DNA from: Anthoceros angustus
Taxonomy: Eukaryota > Streptophyta > Anthocerotopsida > Anthocerotales > Anthocerotaceae
Length of the DNA stretch: 64,000 bases
Direction of reading: 5' to 3'
Assembly: GCA_010909165.1 (NCBI GenBank)
Contig: VJWM01000068.1
Span: 806,001-870,000, forward strand
The translations under genes were made by a program, and so were the position numbers. Of the stretch, positions 45,244 through 57,105 are shown one piece after another; positions within the stretch are counted from its first letter, which is position 1, and each line of letters starts with the position of its first letter. The notes under the pieces are model-generated. The model did not search any database and was not told the DNA's origin. It saw only the letters and a program-made list of their open reading frames with translations.

Positions 45244-47733
45244 GTGGATTGGGACCCCAAGATTAGAGAGGGCAGGGTTGCGATAACCTGCAGTAAGAAC
45301 ACGTACTATGGGGAGACCGCGAGCACCACTGAGGGGTACACTTCAGCCAAAGACACAATTGACGCAGAGCGGGATAGTTCGAACGAAGGGTACCTCTTCC
45401 CTAAAACTCCGTGGTCGGACGAGGAGAAGGACTGCCGTTGGGATGCATTCGGAGCGGGGGTGATCGACTACTGCCGGGTGGAGGCACTAGCGCAACAGTC
45501 CACGGGAATTGGGATTGAAGACATCGTGATCAGCCGGGAACCGAGAATAGAGGAAGGTCCGGAGGAAGAACGTGAGGAGGAAGACATTGAAGGAGTCACA
45601 TGATGGAGGGGATCCTGCTGGGTCATCGGGTGTCCGCCCGAGGGATTGAGGTAGACCAGGATAAGGGCAAGGTCATCTAGTCCCTCCTGCCGCCGACAAA
45701 TTTGAAGGAACTGCGAGGGTTCTTGTGCATGGTAGGCTACTACTGGAGATTCATCAAGGACTTTGCCAAGCAGGCGGCGCCACTCACAGAGTTACTGCGA
45801 AAGGAGGAGGAGTAGGAGTGGTCATTAGATCGGGAAGGGGCGTTTCGGGACTTGCAGAATACAATGATGAGTACACCCGTCCTAAAGGGGCCGGATTGGG
45901 GACGGAGGTTCTATGTGTTTGTGGATATGTCAGCATTTGCCATCGGTGTGGTGTTGAGTCAAAAGAATGACAAATGGAGTTACTACCCTATCTACTACGC
46001 CGGACGACAACTCACCCATGCGGAATGTAAGTACACCACCACGGACTGCGAAATGTTGGGAATGGTGTATGCTGTGAAGAAATTTCGGCACTACCTGTTG
46101 CCCAGTGAATTCGTGTTTTATGTGGACCAATTCGCACTGCAGTACTTGGTAAATAAGGCGGACCTATCTGGAAGGATAGTCCGGTGAATATTGTTGTTGC
46201 AGGTGCTCACGTTCGAGGTGGAGACGAGGCAAGGACGGTAGCATCAAAACGCGGATTTCCTGTCACGGCTGAAGACTGAGCCTATACTTAAGGACCATGA
46301 AGATGCTTTCCTAGATTACACCCTGGTAGCGGTGGTGGGAACGCTACAACAAGACAAACACAGCCGCGCGAATTCCAAGTTACTGAACCCCGAACCTACA
46401 GCAGAAGCAGAGAAGGGGAGTGTCTGTCACGGCAGACCCACACACGGAGAACTAGAGCGATATCTCTGGAAGATGGAAGTGCCAGCTAACCTGACACATA
46501 GCCAGAGGCAGGCCTTCGTACACTACGCTCGCCCTTTCCGGATGTACAATGGATGCTTGTTCAAGATTGGACCGGACGGAGTGGAGCGGCATTATCTGCA
46601 ACCGGAGGAGATATAGGTTGTAGTAAGGGAGATGCACGAGGGAATTGGTGGGAGACATTATGCAGCTCAAGTCACCTCCAAAAAGATTTTGGAAGTTGGG
46701 TACTAGTGCCCCACAATGTATGGAGAGGTGCACCAGTTTGTTAAGAGGTGTGATGCTTGTCGGTGGATCGGAAAGCCAACCCCAGCAACATAATGGCCGT
46801 TGGTGCCTATTTTGGAACTGGTACCCTTCGAAAAGTGGGGAATTGACTTAGTTGGACCCATACAGCCTATGACAAGATACACCCAGAAGAGGTATATCTT
46901 GGTGGCAACAGACTACTGTACCGGGTGGGTAGAGGCAGTGGCGACCTAGACATATTGCGCTAGTACTATGGCAAAATTTATATAAGAGAACATTATCACC
47001 AGGTACGAATATCGTTGCAGGTGGTAAGTGACAGAGGGACCCATTTGCTTAATGATGTGGTGGCCGCCATGACGGAGTACTTTGGAATAAACCATAGGAA
47101 GACGGCACCGTACAACCCTAAGGCAAATGGATTGACAGAGAGAACCAATGGGCTCATTTGTCGGATCTTGAACAAATTAACGGTGAACTATGCTCACGAT
47201 TGGGATACTAAGCTGCTTTCAGGGTTGTGAGCGTTCAGAATGGTGGAGAAGGTAACCAACCAGAGGACACCTTATTACCTTACTTATGTACACTCTCCCA
47301 TTATGCTAGTGGAGTTTGAAGTGCCCACTTTTCGAGTAATGATGGAGGGGCGCCTGTCGAAGGAAGAGAGCCAGTTGGAGTGACTCCTGGAGTTTGTTCA
47401 GCACACGGAGGATAGAGAGGAGGCCTAGCTAAAATGCACCTGGTACAGAACCAGCGCAAGATATGGCACGACCGCAGGCTGTGCAACCAAGAGTATGTGA
47501 AGGAGGGGGACCTAGCCCTCCTTTACGATAGTCATTACATGCATTTTCTACGGAAGCTTCACCTAAGATGGATGGGGCCGTACTAAGTGGTAAAGGTATA
47601 CGAAAACGGGTTTGTCCAATTAAGACAATTGGATGACATGCTTTTATCCACCCGAGTGAACGAGTGGAGGGTGAAAAAGTACTACTCATAGTGTTAGCGG
47701 AGACGCCAACAAATGAGAAGGGGAGTATGTGGA
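45244..47733 (+). mobile_element. Decayed Ty3/gypsy retrotransposon, plus strand, 3' half of pol
   Basis: Reading along the plus strand: the end of reverse transcriptase at about 45600-45810 (GHRVSARGIEVDQDKGK, LKELRGFLCMVGYYWRFIKD); RNase H at 45850-46190 (FYVFVDMSAFAIGVVLSQK, TTDCEMLGMVYAVKKFRHYL); an integrase zinc-binding/linker region near 46400-46740; the integrase core at 47015-47230 (VVSDRGTHLLNDVVAAMTEY, KTAPYNPKANGLTERTNGL); and the C-terminal KLHLRWMGPY at 47545-47585. Several in-frame stops and frameshifts break it. The reverse-transcriptase palm with YxDD is missing, and the upstream ORF (45244-45603, acidic) is not recognised. It ends in aaatgagaaggggagtatgtgg, the same purine tract and LTR edge as the element at 29.45 kb. 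Confidence 0.82.
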
Positions 47734-50700
47734 CAAGGGATGGATGCTTGACTCCCCTTCGGATCGATTAGCAGGAGGTTTTTCGTTTTTTTTGAGGTTT
47801 TGTGTGGGAAATAAAAAGGTATGCGTGGATAATAAGGCTGATCCAGCCAAGCCTCGGCAGGTCTGATGTAGGTGAGGTCCGGGGGGTCCAGAATGACGGC
47901 ATTAGAGAGAATTGAACTCCGGGTAAATCCGGAGGAGAAGTCTAGAGAACATGATAATTTTTTAAGGGGGGAATATAGTAACCTCCTTCGGTCGAGACAG
48001 CACCCCCCTTGTCACGATGTACTGTACCCTTGCTGCAACAGCATATCTGCCCTACTTTGATAATACGCACATCCTTTTTGAGGTAATACCTTTGATAAAA
48101 GACGCACTTTCAAGTCTACACCCGAAAACTGGAGCACAGTAGGGTGTGGGCCGATCTGCGTTTTTGTAGAATGCATAGAGGGCTGCCATTTTCATATGTT
48201 TATTACAACCGAAAACTTTTACTTTCAAGTGGTGGAACATAATGAAAACAATCCTATATTAGCGGGAGTCTCATTTCAATGATCGTGAGAACATTACAAT
48301 AAACAACTGCTAAAGGAGGAAGTGGTCATCAACATCGATAATATTCATTCGAGAGTGCGGCCTGGCGACTCATCCATGCCTTGCGCCGAAACTGAGTCAA
48401 GTACCGCCGCCATATTCCGGAGGCGGTCCATATCCTTCGTCTCAAAGTTGTCGTTCTCCTCCATTGCTTGCTCGTCTTCAATAGTATCATTCTTGGGCCC
48501 CGCGTCCGACGATGTCGACTGCCACACAGCATCTAGGGTCTACTGACCCTCATCCAAAAGGTCGCTAGTCGTGGTCTTCAACCGTCTGGCACTCAATGCA
48601 AGCACTTGGGCTTTAAGGCAATGCTAGCGTGCTTAAAATGAACAAAGTTAGTTGCCCATGCGCCCATGCAAGCATCCTTGAAATCAACAAAGTTGAGTTA
48701 TAATGGAGATATGGGTTTCAAACACGGAACCTACCAACGGTCCCAAGTTGCAAGACTATTAAGCCGCTAAATATTCATTTTCTTAAAGAAAGCCTATGAG
48801 GAGCCCATGGCAAGGGCGCCGGCCGGCCGGCGCCCATGGGCAAGGCATGGCGTGTTGGGGGAGGGCGGGGGCGCCGCCCGGCGCCCTCGCTTAGCACCAC
48901 CGTCGGTGCATGCGGGTGAAGCTAGGGGGAGGGGGACAAGAAGGGAACGACAGGTATGCGATCACCGATGGAAGGTGTGGCCTATTTGCAGGAAGGGTTA
49001 AAAGATTTGCGTCCATGGGTGATTGTTGAAGAGTACAAGTGGCGGGAAGCCTTTTAAGTGGACCGGGAAGAGATTGCTATCATTGTGGAGAAAAACATTA
49101 GGCTAGTGCTACAGCGTCCTTGGAAGTGGTTTTTCACGTGCAGAAGTGGATCATACAGCCTGACCACTTCAAGTGTCGGATGAAGCTTTGCTAGATAAGG
49201 CATTATTGAGGGACCTCCCACAACGCGATATGTACTTGGGGGCATATCAAAATGTCGGAAGGCAAAAGTGGGAATGACACGGATGAACGGGGATATAATG
49301 AAAATCTTGAAGGGGATGTTTCTGGCAGTGCCGTGCACTATGGACACGTATAACAGGTCATTCTGGATTGGGGAGAGTCATTGACGCGAAGCTAGATGAA
49401 CCACGACCTCACTTTCTTATCCACTGGTATCGGACCGAGCACACAGATGCATACGAAGGGAGATATGTGTAGGAATACATCGTCCGTCAGAGTGCCAATC
49501 CATCTGGTCTAATGCCGAGGGAAAAAGGGAATAAGGTCCATTACCCAAAAAACATACATGAGGTGTTTGTGAATGAAACAGCCATCCTGTATTATGGGTT
49601 TGTGTTGAACGCACGGAAACATGTGTATGCGGTGGACAAAAAAGCGATAAGGGATAAACTCTGCGAATTGCGCGGCTGCTTACAGCCTGTGAGTCAAAGT
49701 GCCACTGAAGATAGTGATGACAATGCTGGAGAAGCTGAACCAAGTGATGGCGAAGGATTGAACTCTAATAATGAGTGAAACTGAAATCACGGTTTGTCCC
49801 GGGGTCCCAGAGTGAATGTTGTATGTCTGGATTCCAATTGTTACTGTGTTTTGGAAATACCCTGTCCGTGGCTTTTGTTGTGTCCTTACTAAACCATATT
49901 TTCCTCCCAAAGCGAATTCTGATCGTCCCTTCCGGAGAACGGCCTTCACGTTCCTACTTTGCATTAATCCCATAGGTTCGAGTTTGCAACCACCATTCGT
50001 GAAACATTCTTTGGATGGAAAGTAGGAACTTTAGTAGGTGACACCCTTTTTTTCGGAGATGTTTTCCGGAATGCCTTAAAAACGCTGTTTTAGGGCCCAT
50101 CAAAAACCCCCCTTCAGAGATTATTTACGGAAAACCTCGTTCGAGATTATTCACCCCCTTCAAAAATTATGATGTTAGAGGAGGGCTTGGGAGGTCCGAC
50201 GGTGTGGGGCGTAATTTAGGAAGGGTGATATGTGGACGGTGGTAGGGGATCGTCTGACATGCAGCGAACCAGAATCCCAGAATTGTCAGCAACGGTTATA
50301 GGCAGGTAGTCACGACTCGAGGACATGCGCAAAAAAGGCGGCAGGCGTGAAGCTGCGGTACAAGATGCAGAAAGGTGGCAATGACTGGCAACGAAAGGAC
50401 GTCTTCCTGCACGTCGAATATGCCCGCCGCACTATAACTGAGAGAAGAACACCCTCCGACACGGCATCTTAGCAGTTTTCTCAGTCTCTCGCGCTTAGAT
50501 ACCCAGCCTTCTAGCGCTCCTTCTTCCACAACTCGAGCGCACTGTTCTGGAGAACCCGCCACGGCTCGGCGCACTATTTCCCTCGAAGCTTAAGGACCCG
50601 ACGATTTGCGACGAGTTGCGACAACGCCGGGACTTTGGAGCCTCATATATCTACTCATAATGCTTGGCTTGCAGAGTTCTTCATTTTTTTAAAGAGAGTA

Positions 50701-51873
50701 GATTTCCTTGAAACCATCTCTTAAAATATTTTTATAATAGTAATAATCTTGTTATCATATATTTGCTCTATGATACATATGATCTTGTTCGAACGGTGTA
50801 CATACCTATACATACTTAGAACTTTTGATCCGACCCCGTTCCTTCATTCCAGCCCTTTCCTTCATTCCAGCTCATTTGATTTTGAGATGAAGAATAGGAA
50901 ATGGTACGAGAGGATAGAGATTGAAATCGGAATGGCTCATGGCTTGTACTTCGTCGTCCCTGATTTTTGGGCACGCTGAACCTCGCTTGGGGGTTGCTGC
51001 GTGAGGGCAGATTTATCTTGAATTAAAGTTAATTACAGTTTGTACACTCCATTGTGTCCAAGGGAAATGGAGTTTCACGTGTCCGCGACTCGTGAAGTTG
51101 AGGAGGCAACTACGAAAGGTGCTTGTAACCAACCCAGGCCAGACATGTAGGGAGCGTGAAACTTCCGAGGGGGTGATGGGCCCGACTCCCGAAAGCAGAT
51201 TAGCTGGCTCCGACGTGGTAATCAGCGTCATGCACGTGTCCGAATCGATATCCGAAACGAGGCTTTGATTGGGTGTCTCACGGCCCAAAAGAGTCCTATT
51301 CACACCTCACCCAAGCGGGGAGTGACTGGCCGTGTTCCAAGGCCTCGCCTACCTCGCGTCACAGATAAAGATCCGCCGCCGAATCTTTTGCGTGGCTGTG
51401 CATTCTTCGGGCCTTCTTTTATTCCGCCGTGGCTTTACCCGGCCTCCAGGTTCCGTGGACCAGGTTGCTCCTCACGACCCGGTTTCACTTTTTCACCGTG
51501 CCGCTCCATCGCTTGGCTCTCCTTCGCCGCGGTTAGTACCTCTCCAATAAGGCTCCCGCCTGCCTCCTTCGTATCCTTTTCCTCCTCCCTCTGCCACCGC
51601 TGCGTCTGCTTCCGAGCTCCCTCTGTCTCACTGATTGCGCCGCGACCTACTGCTGCTGCTGATGCCGCTGATGCCGCGCGTGGGAGCAGCAGGTCCGCCT
51701 TCGCTGTGCACCGGGACCGGATTGGAGCTGGAAGCGGACTGCGGGGTGTGGCCCCGGGCGCAGGCGCGCGGAGAGATGTCTCCATGACGGTGGCCTCAGT
51801 GCGGGCAGCGGCCAACTGCGGAAGGGAGGAGGGGGAGGAAGAAGGGAAGGGAGGGAGACGGGGGAGGTAGAGT
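47734..51873. other. Long stretch without a supported gene; possible LTR remnant then CO upstream region
   Basis: From 47734 the sequence after tgtgg should be LTR of the gypsy fragment. Between 48040 and 50600 there are short unrelated frames, for example plus 49512-49778 (NIHEVFVNETAILYYGFVLN, acidic end) and minus 48345-48527 (acidic). They may be transposon pieces but match nothing I know. A GGCGCC-rich patch lies at 48810-48900. From about 51250 the DNA is GC-rich and is the likely promoter and 5' UTR of the CONSTANS-like gene, including a polypyrimidine stretch at 51560-51640. Confidence 0.45.
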
Positions 51874-53109
51874 ATGCCGAAGCCATGTGATGCCTGCCAA
51901 GGATCCAACGCCGTGGTGTACTGTCGAGCGGACGCCGCCTACTTGTGCTACGACTGCGACGCCAATGTGCATGGAGCGAACAAGCTGGCGTCGCGGCATG
52001 AGCGGGTGCTTATGTGCGAGGTTTGTGAGCTGGCCCCGGCCGTGGTGACTTGTAAGGCGGATGCGGCCGCGCTGTGCGTGGCCTGCGACACGGACATCCA
52101 CTCGGCTAATCCGCTGGCACGGCGGCACGAGCGGGTGCCCGTGCAGCCGTTCTTGGAGTGTCCGGCTGTGGTGAAGGTGACCTCGGTGCTCAATGAGACG
52201 GAGGTGGACGGGCCTGAATGTCTCCTCAAGGAAGAGGAGGACAGCTCCGTGGCGTCCTGGCTGTTGCCGAACCCCAAGGTGCTTGATGCAGTGCCTCCGC
52301 TTATCAAGTGCGGGGGGCTGGTTGTGGTGGCGGAGGAGGTGATCAACAGCGGCTGTCTTACCTCCACTCCCTTGCTGGTGCCGGAGTTTCATCAGGTGGC
52401 CAAGTCGGAGAAGGAGAAGGCGAGCGGGAAGGCTAAGCATGAGCATCCTGGCGCAGATTTGTTCTCCGATGTCGATCCGTACTTGGACTTGGACTATGCC
52501 TCTGCCATGGGGTCTTTGGGAGCTGACAGCTTGGTTCCCGTCCATCACAGTGACCCGGACGCCCTCTCTCCGACGGAGGGGTCTCATGGCTCTGCTTCCT
52601 TGGAGGCCGAGGTTCCTAGTTCCAAGTCTGGCTACAATTATGCCACCGCGTCCTTGTCTCACAGTGTAAGCAGCGTGACGAATGTCGGATGTGCCTTTGC
52701 GCTCTTCTTGCCGTTGACACTTCGGTTTGAAACTTCTTTTGTTGATTGCTTGTTGTCTGCTTCTCCGCAGATGTCATCGTCGTCCCTTGAAGCTGGAGTG
52801 GTGCCGGACTCCGGCATGAGTGAGATGTCCACGTCTTACGATGGAACTCGAGGTATGTTCGACTTCCCCCCGCGCGTCATTCGCGTTGGCCAGATGGAGC
52901 CGATGGCGCGGGAGGCCAGAGTTTTGAGATACAAGGAGAAGAGAAAGAACCGCAAGTTTGAGAAGACTATCCGGTACGCATCCAGGAAGGCTTATGCTGA
53001 AAGCCGGCCGAGAATAAAGGGCCGGTTCGCCAAGAGGACAGATTCCGACTTAGAGCAAATGTATTCTCTCGTCCCGGACGGGAGCTTCGGGGTTGTTCCT
53101 TCCTTTTAG
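51874..53109 (+). CDS. CONSTANS-like transcription factor, two B-boxes and CCT domain
   Basis: Two exons (51874-52665, 52771-53109) give 376 residues. B-box 1 (CDACQGSNAVVYCRADAAYL, then CDANVHGANKLASRHER) and B-box 2 (CEVCELAPAVVTCKADAAAL, then CDTDIHSANPLARRHERV) keep all zinc ligands. The CCT domain near the C-terminus (REARVLRYKEKRKNRKFEKT, IRYASRKAYAESRPRIKGRF) is complete, and the protein ends GVVPSF, the Val-Pro pair used by group I CO/COL proteins to bind COP1. CO-family proteins regulate light and photoperiod responses by recruiting NF-Y to DNA. The 105-base intron is a multiple of three and has no stop, so retention would add 35 residues between SLSHS and MSSSSLE. Confidence 0.95.
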   Translation: MPKPCDACQGSNAVVYCRADAAYLCYDCDANVHGANKLASRHERVLMCEVCELAPAVVTCKADAAALCVACDTDIHSANPLARRHERVPVQPFLECPAVVKVTSVLNETEVDGPECLLKEEEDSSVASWLLPNPKVLDAVPPLIKCGGLVVVAEEVINSGCLTSTPLLVPEFHQVAKSEKEKASGKAKHEHPGADLFSDVDPYLDLDYASAMGSLGADSLVPVHHSDPDALSPTEGSHGSASLEAEVPSSKSGYNYATASLSHSVSSVTNVGCAFALFLPLTLRFETSFVDCLLSASPQMSSSSLEAGVVPDSGMSEMSTSYDGTRGMFDFPPRVIRVGQMEPMAREARVLRYKEKRKNRKFEKTIRYASRKAYAESRPRIKGRFAKRTDSDLEQMYSLVPDGSFGVVPSF

Positions 53110-53495
53110 GTCCTTCTGATCGGCACCTGAGGTCGTGTCGGGTTTACTGTCCTGGTCTGTAAGTAGCGGCCGATCCTCGATGCCTACCCGATTCCCTCAC
53201 CCGTAAATTCGACATGACGAAGGATTGATCCTGTTTAACCAATAAAACCTTGCCCAACTGCGTTGGGCAGACACCCATGATCTTTTGAGCGATGAGCGCA
53301 GGGTAGGAGGATTCGGTTGCTCCTATTCACAACAGTCGCCAAACTGAAAGCTGATTAAACGACTCATGTACAACCATACACAAGAACCAAAACTGTTGGC
53401 AGGATCTCTCAAAACTCCGACCGCTGTTCCACAGAACCTACAAACTGCTGTCGACAAGCCGACGCTTCCCCTGAACACATCAAGAAGCAAAGCAT
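53110..53495. other. Convergent 3' flanks
   Basis: 386 bp between the CONSTANS-like stop and the stop of the minus-strand thioredoxin-fold gene. An aataaa motif at about 53241 on the plus strand (ccaataaaacc) is a plausible polyadenylation signal for the CONSTANS-like gene. Confidence 0.5.
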
Positions 53496-54648
53496 CTACT
53501 TGTTCTTCATTCGTTTCTGGACGTTCAGCGGAGGTCTCCTTCTCCTGCCTCCCGACTTCTTGACCTTGCCGTAGAGGAGACGATTTGTCAAAGTGTATGT
53601 CGCCAATGCTAGTAGAGACCCAACGATGGCAAGGAGCATCGGGAACCTAAGGAAGAACTGGAAGACGAAGCGGAAGTTAGAGACAAACCCTAGAAGACAA
53701 CCTGCTTTCCATGGACTAAGTACTTTGCACTCCCTCAGTCAAGAATTTGTCACCAACCTGCACAACCTCTGATCTAAGCTGCTGCACCAGTGCTAGAAGG
53801 CGGTCTTGGAAGGAAGCCTCCTTAGGAACAACCTCTGTCGGGAGTGCCTTCCACCCCTCCTATACATCAATCAGGCTGAATGCGTCAGGACCGATCCCTC
53901 ACACCACAGGAATAAAACGAGGACCATGAAAATGTGCTTACTCTGATGAAGATAAGAATGTCATCAGCGTCCCAGTTTCCTGCATATTTGACCATGCTTC
54001 GGTCACGGAAAAGCCTCAGCTGTGGCACAACGTCCACTTCGAAACGCGCGGCCGTCTCTGGACTTTCATCTATGTCTACCTGTAGAAAGCACATAAGTGC
54101 TGCCCCGAAAGCTGGCCCCTCATGCGAGCAGTTCTGAAACCAGAGCTTCAAGCGAAAACCACCGCTAACCTTAGCGAAGATAGGTTGTCCTTCAAGTTCA
54201 GCTGCAGCCCTGATGACAACCTCCTCAGCATTCCTGCTTGAGGAGGAGCCTTTTTTGGTGAAGAGAACGAGCCTGGAAAACCCTACGTCCGTCACAGATT
54301 TCCAAAACAGCAAGCAATCTAAACCATCAAGACACAATCCTCCATGCAGCTGCTCCAGAAGGAAAGGGGTTCCTGATGGAAGAGCAGATACTCCTGCCAT
54401 TAGTCAGAGTTCCACTCAGCATGCTACCAGCTCTCAGCAGAAGAGACTCGATCGCAGCCCAGGAGGTGCAGAAACGTGTACCAGTGACCGGTAGTCTGCC
54501 CTGTCCCAGCCTGAGTGTCGTGCTCAAAATTCTTGTCGGTAAGAAGCCGAAGCTCTTCCTGAGGCCCGTAGGCGCCACAAGCAACCAGGACTGCCGCAAC
54601 CACTGACAGCAACAGAGCTGAGGCTCCACTGCGGTGCCGTGCCGCCAT
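53496..54648 (-). CDS. Membrane-anchored thioredoxin-fold (PDI/TMX-like) protein without CxxC
   Basis: Five exons with matching phases (54482-54648, 54170-54272, 53942-54079, 53758-53859, 53496-53657) give 223 residues. The N-terminal signal peptide (ALLLSVVAAVLVACGAYG) precedes LRLLTDKNFEHDTQAGTG, a PDI-style domain start. Exon 2 continues WLVLFTKKGSSSSRNAEEVV exactly where active PDIs have W(F)xxFYAPWCGHC; here the cysteines are replaced by serines. The fold continues (PIFAKVDIDESPETAARFEV, then DVVPQLRLFRD with the cis-Pro, then YAGNWDADDILIFI). A C-terminal membrane helix (FPMLLAIVGSLLALATYTL) ends in a basic cytosolic tail (KVKKSGGRRRRPP). This suggests a redox-inactive ER membrane chaperone or adaptor; the function is inference. 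Confidence 0.78.
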
Positions 54649-56616
54649 AGCCGCTGCTCGTCCAGAAGCTCCGCTACTTTCTCCTCAAGTCATAACCAAA
54701 TAATTTCCCAACTGTTAACCAGATATCAAAATGCGAAGTTTTGTGCGCACAAAACTCTCGCATTTTCTGCTGTCGCTAACCGCGCAAAACGTGCACATAC
54801 ATGTCAGGCTATTTATGAGAATGACATCACTGCTTGAGGTGCCATGTTCGGAACACGAGCACACTCCGCATGTACTGTTTGTGTTTCATCCCCGTTGAAG
54901 GAACATATGGACCTACACTACTCATGTACATATACATGTATGTTCTTGTACATACAGCACAATACACAATGACCATTTATTGCCTGTTTTCAGATTCTAA
55001 CTTACATTGTGTACTAATGAGGCAAAACTCCTCCTCCATAGCCAACAAAGACCATTTGGCTAGGCCATCTCTCATATGTAATATGCAAATGGTGCAGGTT
55101 GTACGTAGCCAGAAATCATTCAAAATTTAGCAAAACGCAAGCCGCGAATGGTTCACGTGCAAAAGCAAGAAGGGAGCAAAAAGCCAAATTTAGAAAGGAG
55201 ACGGAATCGTCATGCCTAACAAGCTACATCAGTAGTCGACAATTATTTTAAGGTTACTGCAAGTATGAGATAGAACATTGCTGCACAGGTGAGTAAATCA
55301 AGGTAGGAATAGTGTCTTGTGCCCCATGGCATAGCCTGTAAAGTTATAAGCAAGTACCCAATTGGTATTAAATTGGAGGCAACTAGCTGAACCACATTGT
55401 GAATAGCTCGTGTACATATCGTGAGAACCATGACAAGAATGCCAACATGCCAAAGTTAGAGAAATTGGAAACCAGTTGCCCGCATGTACTAGAAAATCAA
55501 GAACCAATTTGCAATAATAAATAGGTAACTGCTGATCAGTCATTAGGAGAACAACAAACATGAACCTTTATTGTAAGTGCAGGATGCTGCTAATATGTGC
55601 ATATTAGATACAAGTGTGCAGGAGGAGTAAGGCAAATATAACCAATACTGCCAAACGTACAACAACCAGTTGCTTGCTAAGGTTATCATCACCGGTTTGC
55701 CAATGCATGACCTCCTTCATTAGTTCCACTGAATACTCATAGCCTTTAGAATGTAAGACTTTAGAATGTATCAAACTTTGGAATACTTACTATAAAGAAA
55801 GTGCACAAGAACCATTCAACCAATCTTTGTTAGTGTGATCATGAAAAGCACGAAGGTGATCAACCAACAATAAGGACTTAGAGAAATTTTGTCTAAGTAC
55901 CACACCTTGCGCTTCAATGATTTGCTGAAGTGTCCCAATGTTTGTCATGAATATTTAGCAAAAAAGAAAAAGTTGACTATGAAGGGAAGGAGGAGATAGT
56001 TTGCAACAAGTGTGAGTTAACATAAAGGCTGCAAAGGGGCCACAGGGCTGAAGCATTCAGCAAGAGAGGAGCATGATGGAAGAGTGAAGGAGGAGACCAA
56101 CTTCAAGGGCACTAGAAGAGTGACGTGAGCAAGAGGAGGCAAGCTGCAAAGCTTAAATACTACTAGGGCAAGCTATAGTAAGTATGAACATGGGACATCT
56201 GTTACAAAGATGATTGAGCTAGGAAGGCGGGAAAGATAAGTAGGATCAAACATAATCTTGGTCATTCCATCTTGGGCAACCACTAAATTATGATGGCCAA
56301 TTGTAACGTCATTACATTGTAAGAGCTACTATCTATGTTTGCATCGAATCGATTGCCAACACATTTGGTCATTAAGCCAGCCGTCATGCTGACAGAATCC
56401 TCTGTACCATATATATTTCTGTCAATCAGGACATGGACTCCACTCTGAACAATTTGTGTCGTTATGAACCTTATAGCAAACTTCCTAGTACAGACTTCCT
56501 CATTTGGCGATCAGTCACGATTGAGTATAGCTCCATTATTGGAAATATAGTGTGTATAATTTGAACATGAATTATATGTGACATTGAATGAGGAAGGGCT
56601 TATTTACTGTTGTAGC
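54649..56616. other. AT-rich intergenic DNA
   Basis: Nearly 2 kb without credible coding sequence. The first 200 bp should hold the promoter of the thioredoxin-fold gene. The rest is AT-rich, with scattered stops in all frames and no repeats I could identify. Confidence 0.5.
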
Positions 56617-56889
56617 TCAAGATGCTGCGTTCTCCGCGCTTGAAGCCGGCCTGAAAATTGCGTTTGCTAGCGCCGTGTGCAAAGCGATGAATATTCGTTG
56701 TCGGAAGAAAGCCACCACATAGGAAAGAGGGAGACCTACCGTGTTCTTGTAGATGTGGTATGATTTAGCACAAGCCTTGATAAACCTCGAGAAGTCCTTG
56801 CCCATGGCCCCGTGAGTCTCAATAGCGAATGAAAGCACGGCCTTCCTGCATGGCGGTGTTCTTGTGAACCTTGGTTGTAGAGCATTCAT
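56617..56889 (-). mobile_element. Retroelement C-terminal coding remnant, minus strand
   Basis: The 90-residue frame contains LSFAIETHGAMGKDFSRFIK and VVAFFRQRIFIALHTALANA, clearly homologous to the remnant at 25971-26500 (LALETHGAMGKDF, FFRQRVSIALQKALANAVYR). It is therefore another copy of the same non-LTR-type element. Upstream DNA (56890-57000) keeps a few matching words (aacttgaagggttgacgatgat against gcccgggtgattgatgatgac), but the frame is broken. Confidence 0.65.
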
Positions 56890-57027
56890 CCACCGCCCAA
56901 CTTGAAGGGTTGACGATGATGTTCAGAGACGATGTCCCGAGTAGGGTATATTACAACCAATTAATATCCCGGACCACAACATTCTCGAAGCAGTAGGTAG
57001 TTTTAAGATGGGCGTGGACCTAGTTCC

Positions 57028-57105
57028 CTTGGCCTGGTGCCCTCATGAGGGTTGTTCCCCTTCGTCTAAGGGTAGATGGAATTTCCCATCTCTTTTTCTA
57101 TATAA
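57028..57105 (+). mobile_element. Retroelement 3'-tail copy, opposite orientation
   Basis: Reads ggttgttcccc, gggtagatgg, aatttcccatctc on the plus strand, corresponding to the reverse complement of the tails at 20.7 and 25.9 kb. Because the coding remnant at 56.6-56.9 kb is on the minus strand, this tail must come from a separate insertion. Confidence 0.5.

Noticed and set aside
48040-49780. Possible small genes (for example 49512-49778 plus, 48345-48527 minus)
   Set aside because: Short isolated acidic frames next to transposon DNA, no domain or splice context; left as unassigned.
52666-52770. Treating the CONSTANS-like gene as a single 411-residue exon
   Set aside because: The inserted segment is hydrophobic and unlike the family, and its ends are canonical splice sites; kept as an intron with possible retention.
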